Positions 34,983-45,380 of a stretch of DNA of 64,000 nt are shown piece by piece. Origin of the DNA: Brachypterus glaber. Lineage: Eukaryota > Arthropoda > Insecta > Coleoptera > Kateretidae. A program made the translations under genes and the position numbers. The notes under the pieces were generated by a model, which was given only the letters and a program-made list of their open reading frames with translations, had not been told where the DNA came from and searched no databases. Location of the stretch: assembly GCA_958510825.1 (NCBI GenBank), contig OY294044.1, forward strand, positions 101,594,893-101,658,892, in the 5' to 3' direction. Position 1 is the stretch's first letter. Each line of letters starts with the position of its first letter.

Positions 34983-35300
34983 TTATTTATGGTACTAGTG
35001 GGTAAAGTAAGATATTGCCCCTGCGAGGCGTCAGCCAAGCAGGTTAATTTTCGAGAGGGCAATATCGGTTTACCCATGAGTGCCATACAAGGTTTTATCC
35101 AATAAATGGCTTAGGAATTCATATTTTTATTAAAAATTTTAATGACATTTCCAAGAAAATAATTTGACAAGTGACAGTTGAGTGGGTAAAATAAATAATT
35201 ATCCACTCAATAAAGTAAAAGCCATGCGGGGGTTATTATTGAGGTTATCTATTTAAAATAAAGCTGGTAATTGTCTTATTATCTGTATGTATTGGATAAA
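34983..35300 (-). mobile_element. Hairpin-chain MITE, copy C
   Basis: Minus-strand member of the family at 6.15 and 17.9 kb. It starts at GGTACTAGTGGGTAAAGTAA, and contains GCGAGGCGTCAGCCAAGCAG, the CCCACTCAACTG block in reverse and the terminal ATTGGATAAA. In this copy the right arm of the last hairpin is partly deleted beside GATATTGCCCCTGCGAGG. Confidence 0.85.
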
Positions 35301-36187
35301 TGATTTTATATGTTTCAATAAAAAAATTTGAAAAACACTGTTTTTGAGAACATTGGAATCAATAAGTTAGGATCAAACAGTAATAAGACTAAACTATTTT
35401 TTTTATTTTTGGGAAAATACCTACTATTTTTTGGCATTTTTTGTACCAATGCTAACTAGCATTAAGCTGAATAAAATGCCACAGATTTCAAAGTCTGGTA
35501 CTAAATGAATGAAAGTTTTTTACGGTTTTCCAAAAATTATCTAAGTTGGACTTAGGTATCACTTATTGATCCTAAAATTCTCATGTATAAATTCAGGTCC
35601 TGCAGAGCTGCGAAGAATTGAATATTTTACAGACATTATATTTTTCATGCATCCAGCCAAATATTATATCATCCGTAGTAAATATTGATTTAATTTAAAA
35701 ATATATTCCTGCAAAGAATTTTTTGTTTTTATTTAAATAAGGAATCATTCTTACACGGTGGTTTTCTGCAAAGTTTAACTTTTTGTTTCCGACCCCTGAT
35801 TTTTTTTTCATAAATTGTTTAAACACACCTAAAGAAGTAATTATTATTATTATTATTAAGAAGAGAAGGGCAAAGGAAACCTATTATGCCCAAAAAAGAA
35901 TAATAAAAACAGTGAACATATGGATAAAAGTAGCAACTAAAATCTAAGATTAGCAATAGTTCGTAAAATAAATATATATATATATATATATATATACCGG
36001 GTGTTTTTTTAACCTGAATCTTTCAAATATCTAGAATACTATGCATTTTAGAAAAAAAATATTGGACCTAATTTGTTTATTTTAATGGTGGAAACAAAAA
36101 ATGGCGTATTTATTTTTTACGGATATTTACGTTTTCAAGGTCATTTCAAGGTCAACTTTGTTTTTTTAAGTACAGACATATATTTTT
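35301..36187. other. Unassigned DNA left of the Penelope array
   Basis: Contains an ATT microsatellite (35,841-35,859), a TA tract (about 35,973-35,996) and an ACCGGGTGTTTTTTTAACC string at about 35,997. No gene is seen. Array homology starts at 36,188. Confidence 0.5.
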
Positions 36188-36280
36188 TTAAGAAAGATTT
36201 TTTGACTTTTGTATACCGTATATAAGAATAAACGAGAATTTTTGTATTTCGGTATAGTTTTTTATTGAAAAACATATAGA

Positions 36281-36333
36281 TTTCTGCCTAGCGCTTTCGG
36301 AGTGTTAGTCCATCTTCAGGGCTGGCACTGAAA
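36281..36333 (-). ncRNA. Hammerhead-ribozyme-like motif, unit 1
   Basis: On the minus strand: TTTC and GCC (stem I, 5' strand), CTGAAGA core, stem II GGA/TCC with loop CTAACAC, GAAA core, the self-complementary AGCGCT (stem III), a cleavage-site-like CTA, then GGC and GAAA completing stem I. This is the element order of a type I hammerhead. The tiny palindromic stem III suggests activity as a dimer, as known for Penelope-type and satellite hammerheads. An extra U after CUGAAGA and a 3-bp stem II weaken the match. Confidence 0.6.
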
Positions 36334-36686
36334 GTAAGTAAAGGGGGGGTCAGTTAGATTTGAACAGATTTTGGGGCCCTTGAAATTAGGTTATGTTAAA
36401 TTTTATTAAATTACTTACTTGTCAGTGCCTTACAGGGTGCAGCAGAGGATAAATAGTTGTTGGAAAGTACATTTAGAGCAAAGGGACGATTACATACACT
36501 TTAAAACTTAAAAACTAACATATTAAAATTGCGGGACATCTTGACATTTAAAATATTTTTTTCTTCTTCTTCTTCTTCTGCGTAATGGCTATGTTCAGGG
36601 GGGTATATGGCCAGTCCAACGAGGAAGGATAGGCGGCCAGCGACGATCATTTTCAGAAAAATTATTCATAGGAAATTGTTGTAAAA

Positions 36687-39074
36687 TTAGATTAAGTTTT
36701 TAAAAAGAGGGTTAAAATTGTTATTTAGGTTTGTTTGGTTGTTAATACAAAGTTTTTTATTGTGTTTTTTATTGTGTTCTAATGCTAATGAAATTTCCAG
36801 ATCTTCTAGTAAAGAAAGTTTTGGATCATATTTATGTGTATAGAGTTGGTGCAAAATTTCGGTGTTGTTTTCAGGATCGAAAATGTGGTGATTGTATTGA
36901 AGGTGGTGACCGAAAACTGATTTTCTCGGTCTTTTTATGTGTTCACTACATCTTATACCGATTGCCCTAGTAGTTTTACCGATGTAGAAAGTATTGCAGG
37001 GGGGGGGGCATTTAATCTTATATATTCCACTTTTTCCCAATTCAGGGATTGGGTCTTTTGTGTTTGTTAAGTGATTGCCCATGCTGATGGCTGTTTTAAA
37101 GACTATGTTTTTGTTCGTGTTCTTAAAGAGATGTTTAACTTTGTATGAAATGGGGCCTAGAAATGGTAGGGATATATATTTTTTATCAGATTTGCTTATG
37201 TTAGGGAGGGCTAAATTTACTAGTGCTTTTCGTTCATGTTTACTTAGGATTTGGTCGACTAAGCTGGGACAGAAACCATTTTTTTGTGCTAGGTATTTTA
37301 TAGTATTTATTTCAGTTTCTTTATTTTCTGGTGACAGGGGAAATTTTAGTGCACGATTAATATAGCAGTTTAGAGAAGCATATTTATGTGAAGAGGCATG
37401 GCATGAATCTGATGGTATTAAATGATCAGTTTGGGTGGGTTTTCTATATATGTTAAATTCAAAGTTATTGTTTCGGTGTATTGTTATGTCTAAAAAGTTT
37501 AATGATTTGTTGTTTTCTAATTCGAGTGTAAATTTAATATTAGGGTGGACCGAGTTTATGTGGTTTAAGATGGAGTGAGCATCGTTTTCATCACCTTCTA
37601 ACAACACGAAAATGTCATCAACGTACCTCCTCCATAGTATTATTTTTTGGGGATGGGTGTTAAGAATGTGGTTAGTCTCTAAATTGTCCATGAATAAGTC
37701 TGAGAGGTAACCTGAAAAGGGGTTTCCCATAGCTAGTCCTTGTTCTTTATAAAAACGGTTATTAAAAGTGAATGTGTCCTGTTCTAAGCAAAGTTGTACT
37801 AGGGCTAACAAGTCCATTTTTATTCGATCTGATACTTTATTTGTGAGGATTTTGCTTATTAATGGGATGGTTTCTTTTTTTGGTATTGAGGTATAGAGGT
37901 TTGTTACATCAAAAGAAAGTATTATATGATTATTTTGTGGCTTGATTGGCGCTAAAATCTCTATAAGTTCTAACGTATTTTTGACAGTGTATTTGGGTTT
38001 GAATTGTGACAAAGATGAAATTAAGTTAAGTGTAAATTTAGCTATTTTCTCTACAGGGGTGTTGCAAAAGCTAACTACGGGGCGTATGGGGGTGTTTATT
38101 TTATGGATTTTTGGGAGACCATATAATCTCGGTAAAAATGGGTTACTATGGAGGAGGTTTTTTCCGTTGAATTTTTTAATTGTGTATTCACACATGTTAA
38201 TATAGGATTTTGTTTTATTGACTAAATTATTTATGGGGTTAGAATTGACTAATGTGAAATTGTTGTCGGTTAAAAATGATTCTACTTTCTCAATATAATC
38301 TAACTTTTTCATTATTATTAGGCAATTACCTTTATCTGCTTTTGAGATTATTAAATTGTCGCTGGCTACTTTATCCTTTATCGCTTTTATGGTTTTCCAC
38401 TGAGGGTTGGGAGGATTAAATATGGTATCCATGGTTTTTTGTTTTTGCAACAAAGTTAGGCAGTTGTTCCTGAGGGTTTGTTGTTCTTGTTGGTCATCTG
38501 TTGCATTGTTGATTAGGATGTCAATATCAATTGAGAATTCAGCAATTTTTTTATTTGATAAGGTGGGGTGAAGGGCGAATTTTAATCCTTTATCAAGAAG
38601 CTCTGTTTCTTCTTTGGTGAAGTGTGTATTTGACAGGTTTTTTGTTCTAGGGTGAAATTTGTGTTCAGGTTCTTTGATGTTCTTTGTTGAATTTAGTGAT
38701 TTTTTGGACCTTAGGAGTTCTAATTTACTCTCTAATCTTTTAAATTTTATTAACTTTTCGTGCAGAATTCTAGTTGATATGTAGTCGAGGGTGTGTTGAA
38801 GCTCGACGTGGTGTAGGGTGGAAACCATTTTACTGTATGTGATTTTCAAGTCAATGTTTAGCCTGTCAAGAAGCTGGTATTTTTTTGCTCTTTCTTTCCT
38901 TAGAATTTTGAGTTGAAGTTCTTCTTTTATGTTCAATGGAACATTTTTTGAAGTTTTGATGTGTGCGAAGGTTGGGGTTAGGTTTTCATGCACACATCGG
39001 TTTAAAAACCATATGTCGACTTCGGTGTATCCTCTTTTTGCTGCAATCCTGTTATAGCAAGTCGAAAGGACCAT
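36687..39074 (-). CDS. Penelope-like reverse transcriptase / GIY-YIG endonuclease, unit 1
   Basis: Replication protein of a Penelope-like retroelement: it nicks target DNA and copies its own RNA there. Numbering is from the TTG nine bases before the ATG, which opens the frame. Residues 1-200 are a helical, Lys-rich N-terminal region. RT blocks follow: ISKADKGNCLIIM (246-258), YGLPKIHK (321-328), RPVVS (334-338), motif A SFDVTNLYTSIP (390-401, D392), motif B QGLAMGNPFS (448-457), motif C YVDD (487-490), then LNFLDITI (528-535). The C-terminal nuclease has GIY at 686-688, the CPPPC cysteine pair at 692-696, YIG at 700-702, catalytic-type Arg 711 and a Glu/His-rich tail, the GIY-YIG layout of endonuclease-bearing Penelope elements. 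I start at ATG 39,074 because TTG is unlikely in an animal and a TAA lies just upstream. The frame is intact. It differs from units 2-5 by Pro instead of Ser at residue 478. Confidence 0.95.
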   Translation of the reverse strand: MVLSTCYNRIAAKRGYTEVDIWFLNRCVHENLTPTFAHIKTSKNVPLNIKEELQLKILRKERAKKYQLLDRLNIDLKITYSKMVSTLHHVELQHTLDYISTRILHEKLIKFKRLESKLELLRSKKSLNSTKNIKEPEHKFHPRTKNLSNTHFTKEETELLDKGLKFALHPTLSNKKIAEFSIDIDILINNATDDQQEQQTLRNNCLTLLQKQKTMDTIFNPPNPQWKTIKAIKDKVASDNLIISKADKGNCLIIMKKLDYIEKVESFLTDNNFTLVNSNPINNLVNKTKSYINMCEYTIKKFNGKNLLHSNPFLPRLYGLPKIHKINTPIRPVVSFCNTPVEKIAKFTLNLISSLSQFKPKYTVKNTLELIEILAPIKPQNNHIILSFDVTNLYTSIPKKETIPLISKILTNKVSDRIKMDLLALVQLCLEQDTFTFNNRFYKEQGLAMGNPFSGYLSDLFMDNLETNHILNTHPQKIILWRRYVDDIFVLLEGDENDAHSILNHINSVHPNIKFTLELENNKSLNFLDITIHRNNNFEFNIYRKPTQTDHLIPSDSCHASSHKYASLNCYINRALKFPLSPENKETEINTIKYLAQKNGFCPSLVDQILSKHERKALVNLALPNISKSDKKYISLPFLGPISYKVKHLFKNTNKNIVFKTAISMGNHLTNTKDPIPELGKSGIYKIKCPPPCNTFYIGKTTRAIGIRCSEHIKRPRKSVFGHHLQYNHHIFDPENNTEILHQLYTHKYDPKLSLLEDLEISLALEHNKKHNKKLCINNQTNLNNNFNPLFKNLI

Positions 39075-39178
39075 ATTGTCCAAATATTAAGAAAGATTTT
39101 TTGACTTTGTATACCGTATATAAGAATAAACGAGAATTTTTGTATTTCGGTATAGTTTTTTATTGAAAAACATATAGA

Positions 39179-39231
39179 TTTCTGCCTAGCGCTTTCGGAG
39201 TGTTAGTCCATCTTCAGGGCTGGCACTGAAA
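39179..39231 (-). ncRNA. Hammerhead-ribozyme-like motif, unit 2
   Basis: Identical to the unit 1 motif. It lies in the spacer between the unit 1 and unit 2 ORFs, about 105 bases upstream (in transcription) of the unit 1 ATG and about 350 bases downstream of the unit 2 stop. Confidence 0.6.
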
Positions 39232-39584
39232 GTAAGTAAAGGGGGGGTCAGTTAGATTTGAACAGATTTTGGGGCCCTTGAAATTAGGTTATGTTAAATT
39301 TTATTAAATTACTTACTTGTCAGTGCCTTACAGGGTGCAGCAGAGGATAAATAGTTGTTGGAAAGTACATTTAGAGCAAAGGGACGATTACATACACTTT
39401 AAAACTTAAAAACTAACATATTAAAATTGCGGGACATCTTGACATTTAAAATATTTTTTTCTTCTTCTTCTTCTTCTGCGTAATGGCTATGTTCAGGGGG
39501 GTATATGGCCAGTCCAACGAGGAAGGATAGGCGGCCAGCGACGATCATTTTCAGAAAAATTATTCATAGGAAATTGTTGTAAAA

Positions 39585-41972
39585 TTAGATTAAGTTTTTA
39601 AAAAGAGGGTTAAAATTGTTATTTAGGTTTGTTTGGTTGTTAATACAAAGTTTTTTATTGTGTTTTTTATTGTGTTCTAATGCTAATGAAATTTCCAGAT
39701 CTTCTAGTAAAGAAAGTTTTGGATCATATTTATGTGTATAGAGTTGGTGCAAAATTTCGGTGTTGTTTTCAGGATCGAAAATGTGGTGATTGTATTGAAG
39801 GTGGTGACCGAAAACTGATTTTCTCGGTCTTTTTATGTGTTCACTACATCTTATACCGATTGCCCTAGTAGTTTTACCGATGTAGAAAGTATTGCAGGGG
39901 GGGGGGCATTTAATCTTATATATTCCACTTTTTCCCAATTCAGGGATTGGGTCTTTTGTGTTTGTTAAGTGATTGCCCATGCTGATGGCTGTTTTAAAGA
40001 CTATGTTTTTGTTCGTGTTCTTAAAGAGATGTTTAACTTTGTATGAAATGGGGCCTAGAAATGGTAGGGATATATATTTTTTATCAGATTTGCTTATGTT
40101 AGGGAGGGCTAAATTTACTAGTGCTTTTCGTTCATGTTTACTTAGGATTTGGTCGACTAAGCTGGGACAGAAACCATTTTTTTGTGCTAGGTATTTTATA
40201 GTATTTATTTCAGTTTCTTTATTTTCTGGTGACAGGGGAAATTTTAGTGCACGATTAATATAGCAGTTTAGAGAAGCATATTTATGTGAAGAGGCATGGC
40301 ATGAATCTGATGGTATTAAATGATCAGTTTGGGTGGGTTTTCTATATATGTTAAATTCAAAGTTATTGTTTCGGTGTATTGTTATGTCTAAAAAGTTTAA
40401 TGATTTGTTGTTTTCTAATTCGAGTGTAAATTTAATATTAGGGTGGACCGAGTTTATGTGGTTTAAGATGGAGTGAGCATCGTTTTCATCACCTTCTAAC
40501 AACACGAAAATGTCATCAACGTACCTCCTCCATAGTATTATTTTTTGGGAATGGGTGTTAAGAATGTGGTTAGTCTCTAAATTGTCCATGAATAAGTCTG
40601 AGAGGTAACCTGAAAAGGGGTTTCCCATAGCTAGTCCTTGTTCTTTATAAAAACGGTTATTAAAAGTGAATGTGTCCTGTTCTAAGCAAAGTTGTACTAG
40701 GGCTAACAAGTCCATTTTTATTCGATCTGATACTTTATTTGTGAGGATTTTGCTTATTAATGGGATGGTTTCTTTTTTTGGTATTGAGGTATAGAGGTTT
40801 GTTACATCAAAAGAAAGTATTATATGATTATTTTGTGGCTTGATTGGCGCTAAAATCTCTATAAGTTCTAACGTATTTTTGACAGTGTATTTGGGTTTGA
40901 ATTGTGACAAAGATGAAATTAAGTTAAGTGTAAATTTAGCTATTTTCTCTACAGGGGTGTTGCAAAAGCTAACTACGGGGCGTATGGGGGTGTTTATTTT
41001 ATGGATTTTTGGGAGACCATATAATCTCGGTAAAAATGGGTTACTATGGAGGAGGTTTTTTCCGTTGAATTTTTTAATTGTGTATTCACACATGTTAATA
41101 TAGGATTTTGTTTTATTGACTAAATTATTTATGGGGTTAGAATTGACTAATGTGAAATTGTTGTCGGTTAAAAATGATTCTACTTTCTCAATATAATCTA
41201 ACTTTTTCATTATTATTAGGCAATTACCTTTATCTGCTTTTGAGATTATTAAATTGTCGCTGGCTACTTTATCCTTTATCGCTTTTATGGTTTTCCACTG
41301 AGGGTTGGGAGGATTAAATATGGTATCCATGGTTTTTTGTTTTTGCAACAAAGTTAGGCAGTTGTTCCTGAGGGTTTGTTGTTCTTGTTGGTCATCTGTT
41401 GCATTGTTGATTAGGATGTCAATATCAATTGAGAATTCAGCAATTTTTTTATTTGATAAGGTGGGGTGAAGGGCGAATTTTAATCCTTTATCAAGAAGCT
41501 CTGTTTCTTCTTTGGTGAAGTGTGTATTTGACAGGTTTTTTGTTCTAGGGTGAAATTTGTGTTCAGGTTCTTTGATGTTCTTTGTTGAATTTAGTGATTT
41601 TTTGGACCTTAGGAGTTCTAATTTACTCTCTAATCTTTTAAATTTTATTAACTTTTCGTGCAGAATTCTAGTTGATATGTAGTCGAGGGTGTGTTGAAGC
41701 TCGACGTGGTGTAGGGTGGAAACCATTTTACTGTATGTGATTTTCAAGTCAATGTTTAGCCTGTCAAGAAGCTGGTATTTTTTTGCTCTTTCTTTCCTTA
41801 GAATTTTGAGTTGAAGTTCTTCTTTTATGTTCAATGGAACATTTTTTGAAGTTTTGATGTGTGCGAAGGTTGGGGTTAGGTTTTCATGCACACATCGGTT
41901 TAAAAACCATATGTCGACTTCGGTGTATCCTCTTTTTGCTGCAATCCTGTTATAGCAAGTCGAAAGGACCAT
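39585..41972 (-). CDS. Penelope-like reverse transcriptase / GIY-YIG endonuclease, unit 2
   Basis: An intact copy, 795 codons from the ATG at 41,972, with all RT blocks and the GIY-YIG domain as in unit 1. It has Ser at residue 478 (numbered from the TTG), just before the YVDD block, where unit 1 has Pro. The in-frame TAA 13 bases upstream of the ATG sits exactly at the junction with unit 3, so nothing from the neighbouring unit is fused to this protein. A transcript starting in the neighbour's spacer would reach this ORF with a short leader. Confidence 0.95.
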   Translation of the reverse strand: MVLSTCYNRIAAKRGYTEVDIWFLNRCVHENLTPTFAHIKTSKNVPLNIKEELQLKILRKERAKKYQLLDRLNIDLKITYSKMVSTLHHVELQHTLDYISTRILHEKLIKFKRLESKLELLRSKKSLNSTKNIKEPEHKFHPRTKNLSNTHFTKEETELLDKGLKFALHPTLSNKKIAEFSIDIDILINNATDDQQEQQTLRNNCLTLLQKQKTMDTIFNPPNPQWKTIKAIKDKVASDNLIISKADKGNCLIIMKKLDYIEKVESFLTDNNFTLVNSNPINNLVNKTKSYINMCEYTIKKFNGKNLLHSNPFLPRLYGLPKIHKINTPIRPVVSFCNTPVEKIAKFTLNLISSLSQFKPKYTVKNTLELIEILAPIKPQNNHIILSFDVTNLYTSIPKKETIPLISKILTNKVSDRIKMDLLALVQLCLEQDTFTFNNRFYKEQGLAMGNPFSGYLSDLFMDNLETNHILNTHSQKIILWRRYVDDIFVLLEGDENDAHSILNHINSVHPNIKFTLELENNKSLNFLDITIHRNNNFEFNIYRKPTQTDHLIPSDSCHASSHKYASLNCYINRALKFPLSPENKETEINTIKYLAQKNGFCPSLVDQILSKHERKALVNLALPNISKSDKKYISLPFLGPISYKVKHLFKNTNKNIVFKTAISMGNHLTNTKDPIPELGKSGIYKIKCPPPCNTFYIGKTTRAIGIRCSEHIKRPRKSVFGHHLQYNHHIFDPENNTEILHQLYTHKYDPKLSLLEDLEISLALEHNKKHNKKLCINNQTNLNNNFNPLFKNLI

Positions 41973-42076
41973 ATTGTCCAAATATTAAGAAAGATTTTTT
42001 GACTTTGTATACCGTATATAAGAATAAACGAGAATTTTTGTATTTCGGTATAGTTTTTTATTGAAAAACATATAGA

Positions 42077-42129
42077 TTTCTGCCTAGCGCTTTCGGAGTG
42101 TTAGTCCATCTTCAGGGCTGGCACTGAAA
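42077..42129 (-). ncRNA. Hammerhead-ribozyme-like motif, unit 3
   Basis: Same sequence as the other units, in the spacer between the unit 2 and unit 3 ORFs. Cleavage here and in neighbours would cut a read-through transcript into 2,898-nt unit lengths. Confidence 0.6.
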
Positions 42130-42482
42130 GTAAGTAAAGGGGGGGTCAGTTAGATTTGAACAGATTTTGGGGCCCTTGAAATTAGGTTATGTTAAATTTT
42201 ATTAAATTACTTACTTGTCAGTGCCTTACAGGGTGCAGCAGAGGATAAATAGTTGTTGGAAAGTACATTTAGAGCAAAGGGACGATTACATACACTTTAA
42301 AACTTAAAAACTAACATATTAAAATTGCGGGACATCTTGACATTTAAAATATTTTTTTCTTCTTCTTCTTCTTCTGCGTAATGGCTATGTTCAGGGGGGT
42401 ATATGGCCAGTCCAACGAGGAAGGATAGGCGGCCAGCGACGATCATTTTCAGAAAAATTATTCATAGGAAATTGTTGTAAAA

Positions 42483-44870
42483 TTAGATTAAGTTTTTAAA
42501 AAGAGGGTTAAAATTGTTATTTAGGTTTGTTTGGTTGTTAATACAAAGTTTTTTATTGTGTTTTTTATTGTGTTCTAATGCTAATGAAATTTCCAGATCT
42601 TCTAGTAAAGAAAGTTTTGGATCATATTTATGTGTATAGAGTTGGTGCAAAATTTCGGTGTTGTTTTCAGGATCGAAAATGTGGTGATTGTATTGAAGGT
42701 GGTGACCGAAAACTGATTTTCTCGGTCTTTTTATGTGTTCACTACATCTTATACCGATTGCCCTAGTAGTTTTACCGATGTAGAAAGTATTGCAGGGGGG
42801 GGGGCATTTAATCTTATATATTCCACTTTTTCCCAATTCAGGGATTGGGTCTTTTGTGTTTGTTAAGTGATTGCCCATGCTGATGGCTGTTTTAAAGACT
42901 ATGTTTTTGTTCGTGTTCTTAAAGAGATGTTTAACTTTGTATGAAATGGGGCCTAGAAATGGTAGGGATATATATTTTTTATCAGATTTGCTTATGTTAG
43001 GGAGGGCTAAATTTACTAGTGCTTTTCGTTCATGTTTACTTAGGATTTGGTCGACTAAGCTGGGACAGAAACCATTTTTTTGTGCTAGGTATTTTATAGT
43101 ATTTATTTCAGTTTCTTTATTTTCTGGTGACAGGGGAAATTTTAGTGCACGATTAATATAGCAGTTTAGAGAAGCATATTTATGTGAAGAGGCATGGCAT
43201 GAATCTGATGGTATTAAATGATCAGTTTGGGTGGGTTTTCTATATATGTTAAATTCAAAGTTATTGTTTCGGTGTATTGTTATGTCTAAAAAGTTTAATG
43301 ATTTGTTGTTTTCTAATTCGAGTGTAAATTTAATATTAGGGTGGACCGAGTTTATGTGGTTTAAGATGGAGTGAGCATCGTTTTCATCACCTTCTAACAA
43401 CACGAAAATGTCATCAACGTACCTCCTCCATAGTATTATTTTTTGGGAATGGGTGTTAAGAATGTGGTTAGTCTCTAAATTGTCCATGAATAAGTCTGAG
43501 AGGTAACCTGAAAAGGGGTTTCCCATAGCTAGTCCTTGTTCTTTATAAAAACGGTTATTAAAAGTGAATGTGTCCTGTTCTAAGCAAAGTTGTACTAGGG
43601 CTAACAAGTCCATTTTTATTCGATCTGATACTTTATTTGTGAGGATTTTGCTTATTAATGGGATGGTTTCTTTTTTTGGTATTGAGGTATAGAGGTTTGT
43701 TACATCAAAAGAAAGTATTATATGATTATTTTGTGGCTTGATTGGCGCTAAAATCTCTATAAGTTCTAACGTATTTTTGACAGTGTATTTGGGTTTGAAT
43801 TGTGACAAAGATGAAATTAAGTTAAGTGTAAATTTAGCTATTTTCTCTACAGGGGTGTTGCAAAAGCTAACTACGGGGCGTATGGGGGTGTTTATTTTAT
43901 GGATTTTTGGGAGACCATATAATCTCGGTAAAAATGGGTTACTATGGAGGAGGTTTTTTCCGTTGAATTTTTTAATTGTGTATTCACACATGTTAATATA
44001 GGATTTTGTTTTATTGACTAAATTATTTATGGGGTTAGAATTGACTAATGTGAAATTGTTGTCGGTTAAAAATGATTCTACTTTCTCAATATAATCTAAC
44101 TTTTTCATTATTATTAGGCAATTACCTTTATCTGCTTTTGAGATTATTAAATTGTCGCTGGCTACTTTATCCTTTATCGCTTTTATGGTTTTCCACTGAG
44201 GGTTGGGAGGATTAAATATGGTATCCATGGTTTTTTGTTTTTGCAACAAAGTTAGGCAGTTGTTCCTGAGGGTTTGTTGTTCTTGTTGGTCATCTGTTGC
44301 ATTGTTGATTAGGATGTCAATATCAATTGAGAATTCAGCAATTTTTTTATTTGATAAGGTGGGGTGAAGGGCGAATTTTAATCCTTTATCAAGAAGCTCT
44401 GTTTCTTCTTTGGTGAAGTGTGTATTTGACAGGTTTTTTGTTCTAGGGTGAAATTTGTGTTCAGGTTCTTTGATGTTCTTTGTTGAATTTAGTGATTTTT
44501 TGGACCTTAGGAGTTCTAATTTACTCTCTAATCTTTTAAATTTTATTAACTTTTCGTGCAGAATTCTAGTTGATATGTAGTCGAGGGTGTGTTGAAGCTC
44601 GACGTGGTGTAGGGTGGAAACCATTTTACTGTATGTGATTTTCAAGTCAATGTTTAGCCTGTCAAGAAGCTGGTATTTTTTTGCTCTTTCTTTCCTTAGA
44701 ATTTTGAGTTGAAGTTCTTCTTTTATGTTCAATGGAACATTTTTTGAAGTTTTGATGTGTGCGAAGGTTGGGGTTAGGTTTTCATGCACACATCGGTTTA
44801 AAAACCATATGTCGACTTCGGTGTATCCTCTTTTTGCTGCAATCCTGTTATAGCAAGTCGAAAGGACCAT
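42483..44870 (-). CDS. Penelope-like reverse transcriptase / GIY-YIG endonuclease, unit 3
   Basis: An intact copy; its translated sequence appears identical to unit 2. It starts at the ATG at 44,870, and the stop codon is followed by the ~500-bp spacer with the hammerhead-like motif at 42,077-42,129. An absence of any degenerating change over 2.4 kb implies either a very recent array or copied assembly. Confidence 0.95.
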   Translation of the reverse strand: MVLSTCYNRIAAKRGYTEVDIWFLNRCVHENLTPTFAHIKTSKNVPLNIKEELQLKILRKERAKKYQLLDRLNIDLKITYSKMVSTLHHVELQHTLDYISTRILHEKLIKFKRLESKLELLRSKKSLNSTKNIKEPEHKFHPRTKNLSNTHFTKEETELLDKGLKFALHPTLSNKKIAEFSIDIDILINNATDDQQEQQTLRNNCLTLLQKQKTMDTIFNPPNPQWKTIKAIKDKVASDNLIISKADKGNCLIIMKKLDYIEKVESFLTDNNFTLVNSNPINNLVNKTKSYINMCEYTIKKFNGKNLLHSNPFLPRLYGLPKIHKINTPIRPVVSFCNTPVEKIAKFTLNLISSLSQFKPKYTVKNTLELIEILAPIKPQNNHIILSFDVTNLYTSIPKKETIPLISKILTNKVSDRIKMDLLALVQLCLEQDTFTFNNRFYKEQGLAMGNPFSGYLSDLFMDNLETNHILNTHSQKIILWRRYVDDIFVLLEGDENDAHSILNHINSVHPNIKFTLELENNKSLNFLDITIHRNNNFEFNIYRKPTQTDHLIPSDSCHASSHKYASLNCYINRALKFPLSPENKETEINTIKYLAQKNGFCPSLVDQILSKHERKALVNLALPNISKSDKKYISLPFLGPISYKVKHLFKNTNKNIVFKTAISMGNHLTNTKDPIPELGKSGIYKIKCPPPCNTFYIGKTTRAIGIRCSEHIKRPRKSVFGHHLQYNHHIFDPENNTEILHQLYTHKYDPKLSLLEDLEISLALEHNKKHNKKLCINNQTNLNNNFNPLFKNLI

Positions 44871-44974
44871 ATTGTCCAAATATTAAGAAAGATTTTTTGA
44901 CTTTGTATACCGTATATAAGAATAAACGAGAATTTTTGTATTTCGGTATAGTTTTTTATTGAAAAACATATAGA

Positions 44975-45027
44975 TTTCTGCCTAGCGCTTTCGGAGTGTT
45001 AGTCCATCTTCAGGGCTGGCACTGAAA
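44975..45027 (-). ncRNA. Hammerhead-ribozyme-like motif, unit 4
   Basis: Same sequence and placement in the spacer between the unit 3 and unit 4 ORFs. Confidence 0.6.
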
Positions 45028-45380
45028 GTAAGTAAAGGGGGGGTCAGTTAGATTTGAACAGATTTTGGGGCCCTTGAAATTAGGTTATGTTAAATTTTAT
45101 TAAATTACTTACTTGTCAGTGCCTTACAGGGTGCAGCAGAGGATAAATAGTTGTTGGAAAGTACATTTAGAGCAAAGGGACGATTACATACACTTTAAAA
45201 CTTAAAAACTAACATATTAAAATTGCGGGACATCTTGACATTTAAAATATTTTTTTCTTCTTCTTCTTCTTCTGCGTAATGGCTATGTTCAGGGGGGTAT
45301 ATGGCCAGTCCAACGAGGAAGGATAGGCGGCCAGCGACGATCATTTTCAGAAAAATTATTCATAGGAAATTGTTGTAAAA

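Noticed and set aside
36782..38205. Plus-strand open frames of 62-96 codons inside each Penelope unit
   Set aside because: They are antisense shadows of the RT ORF, repeated at 2,898-bp steps with no domain.
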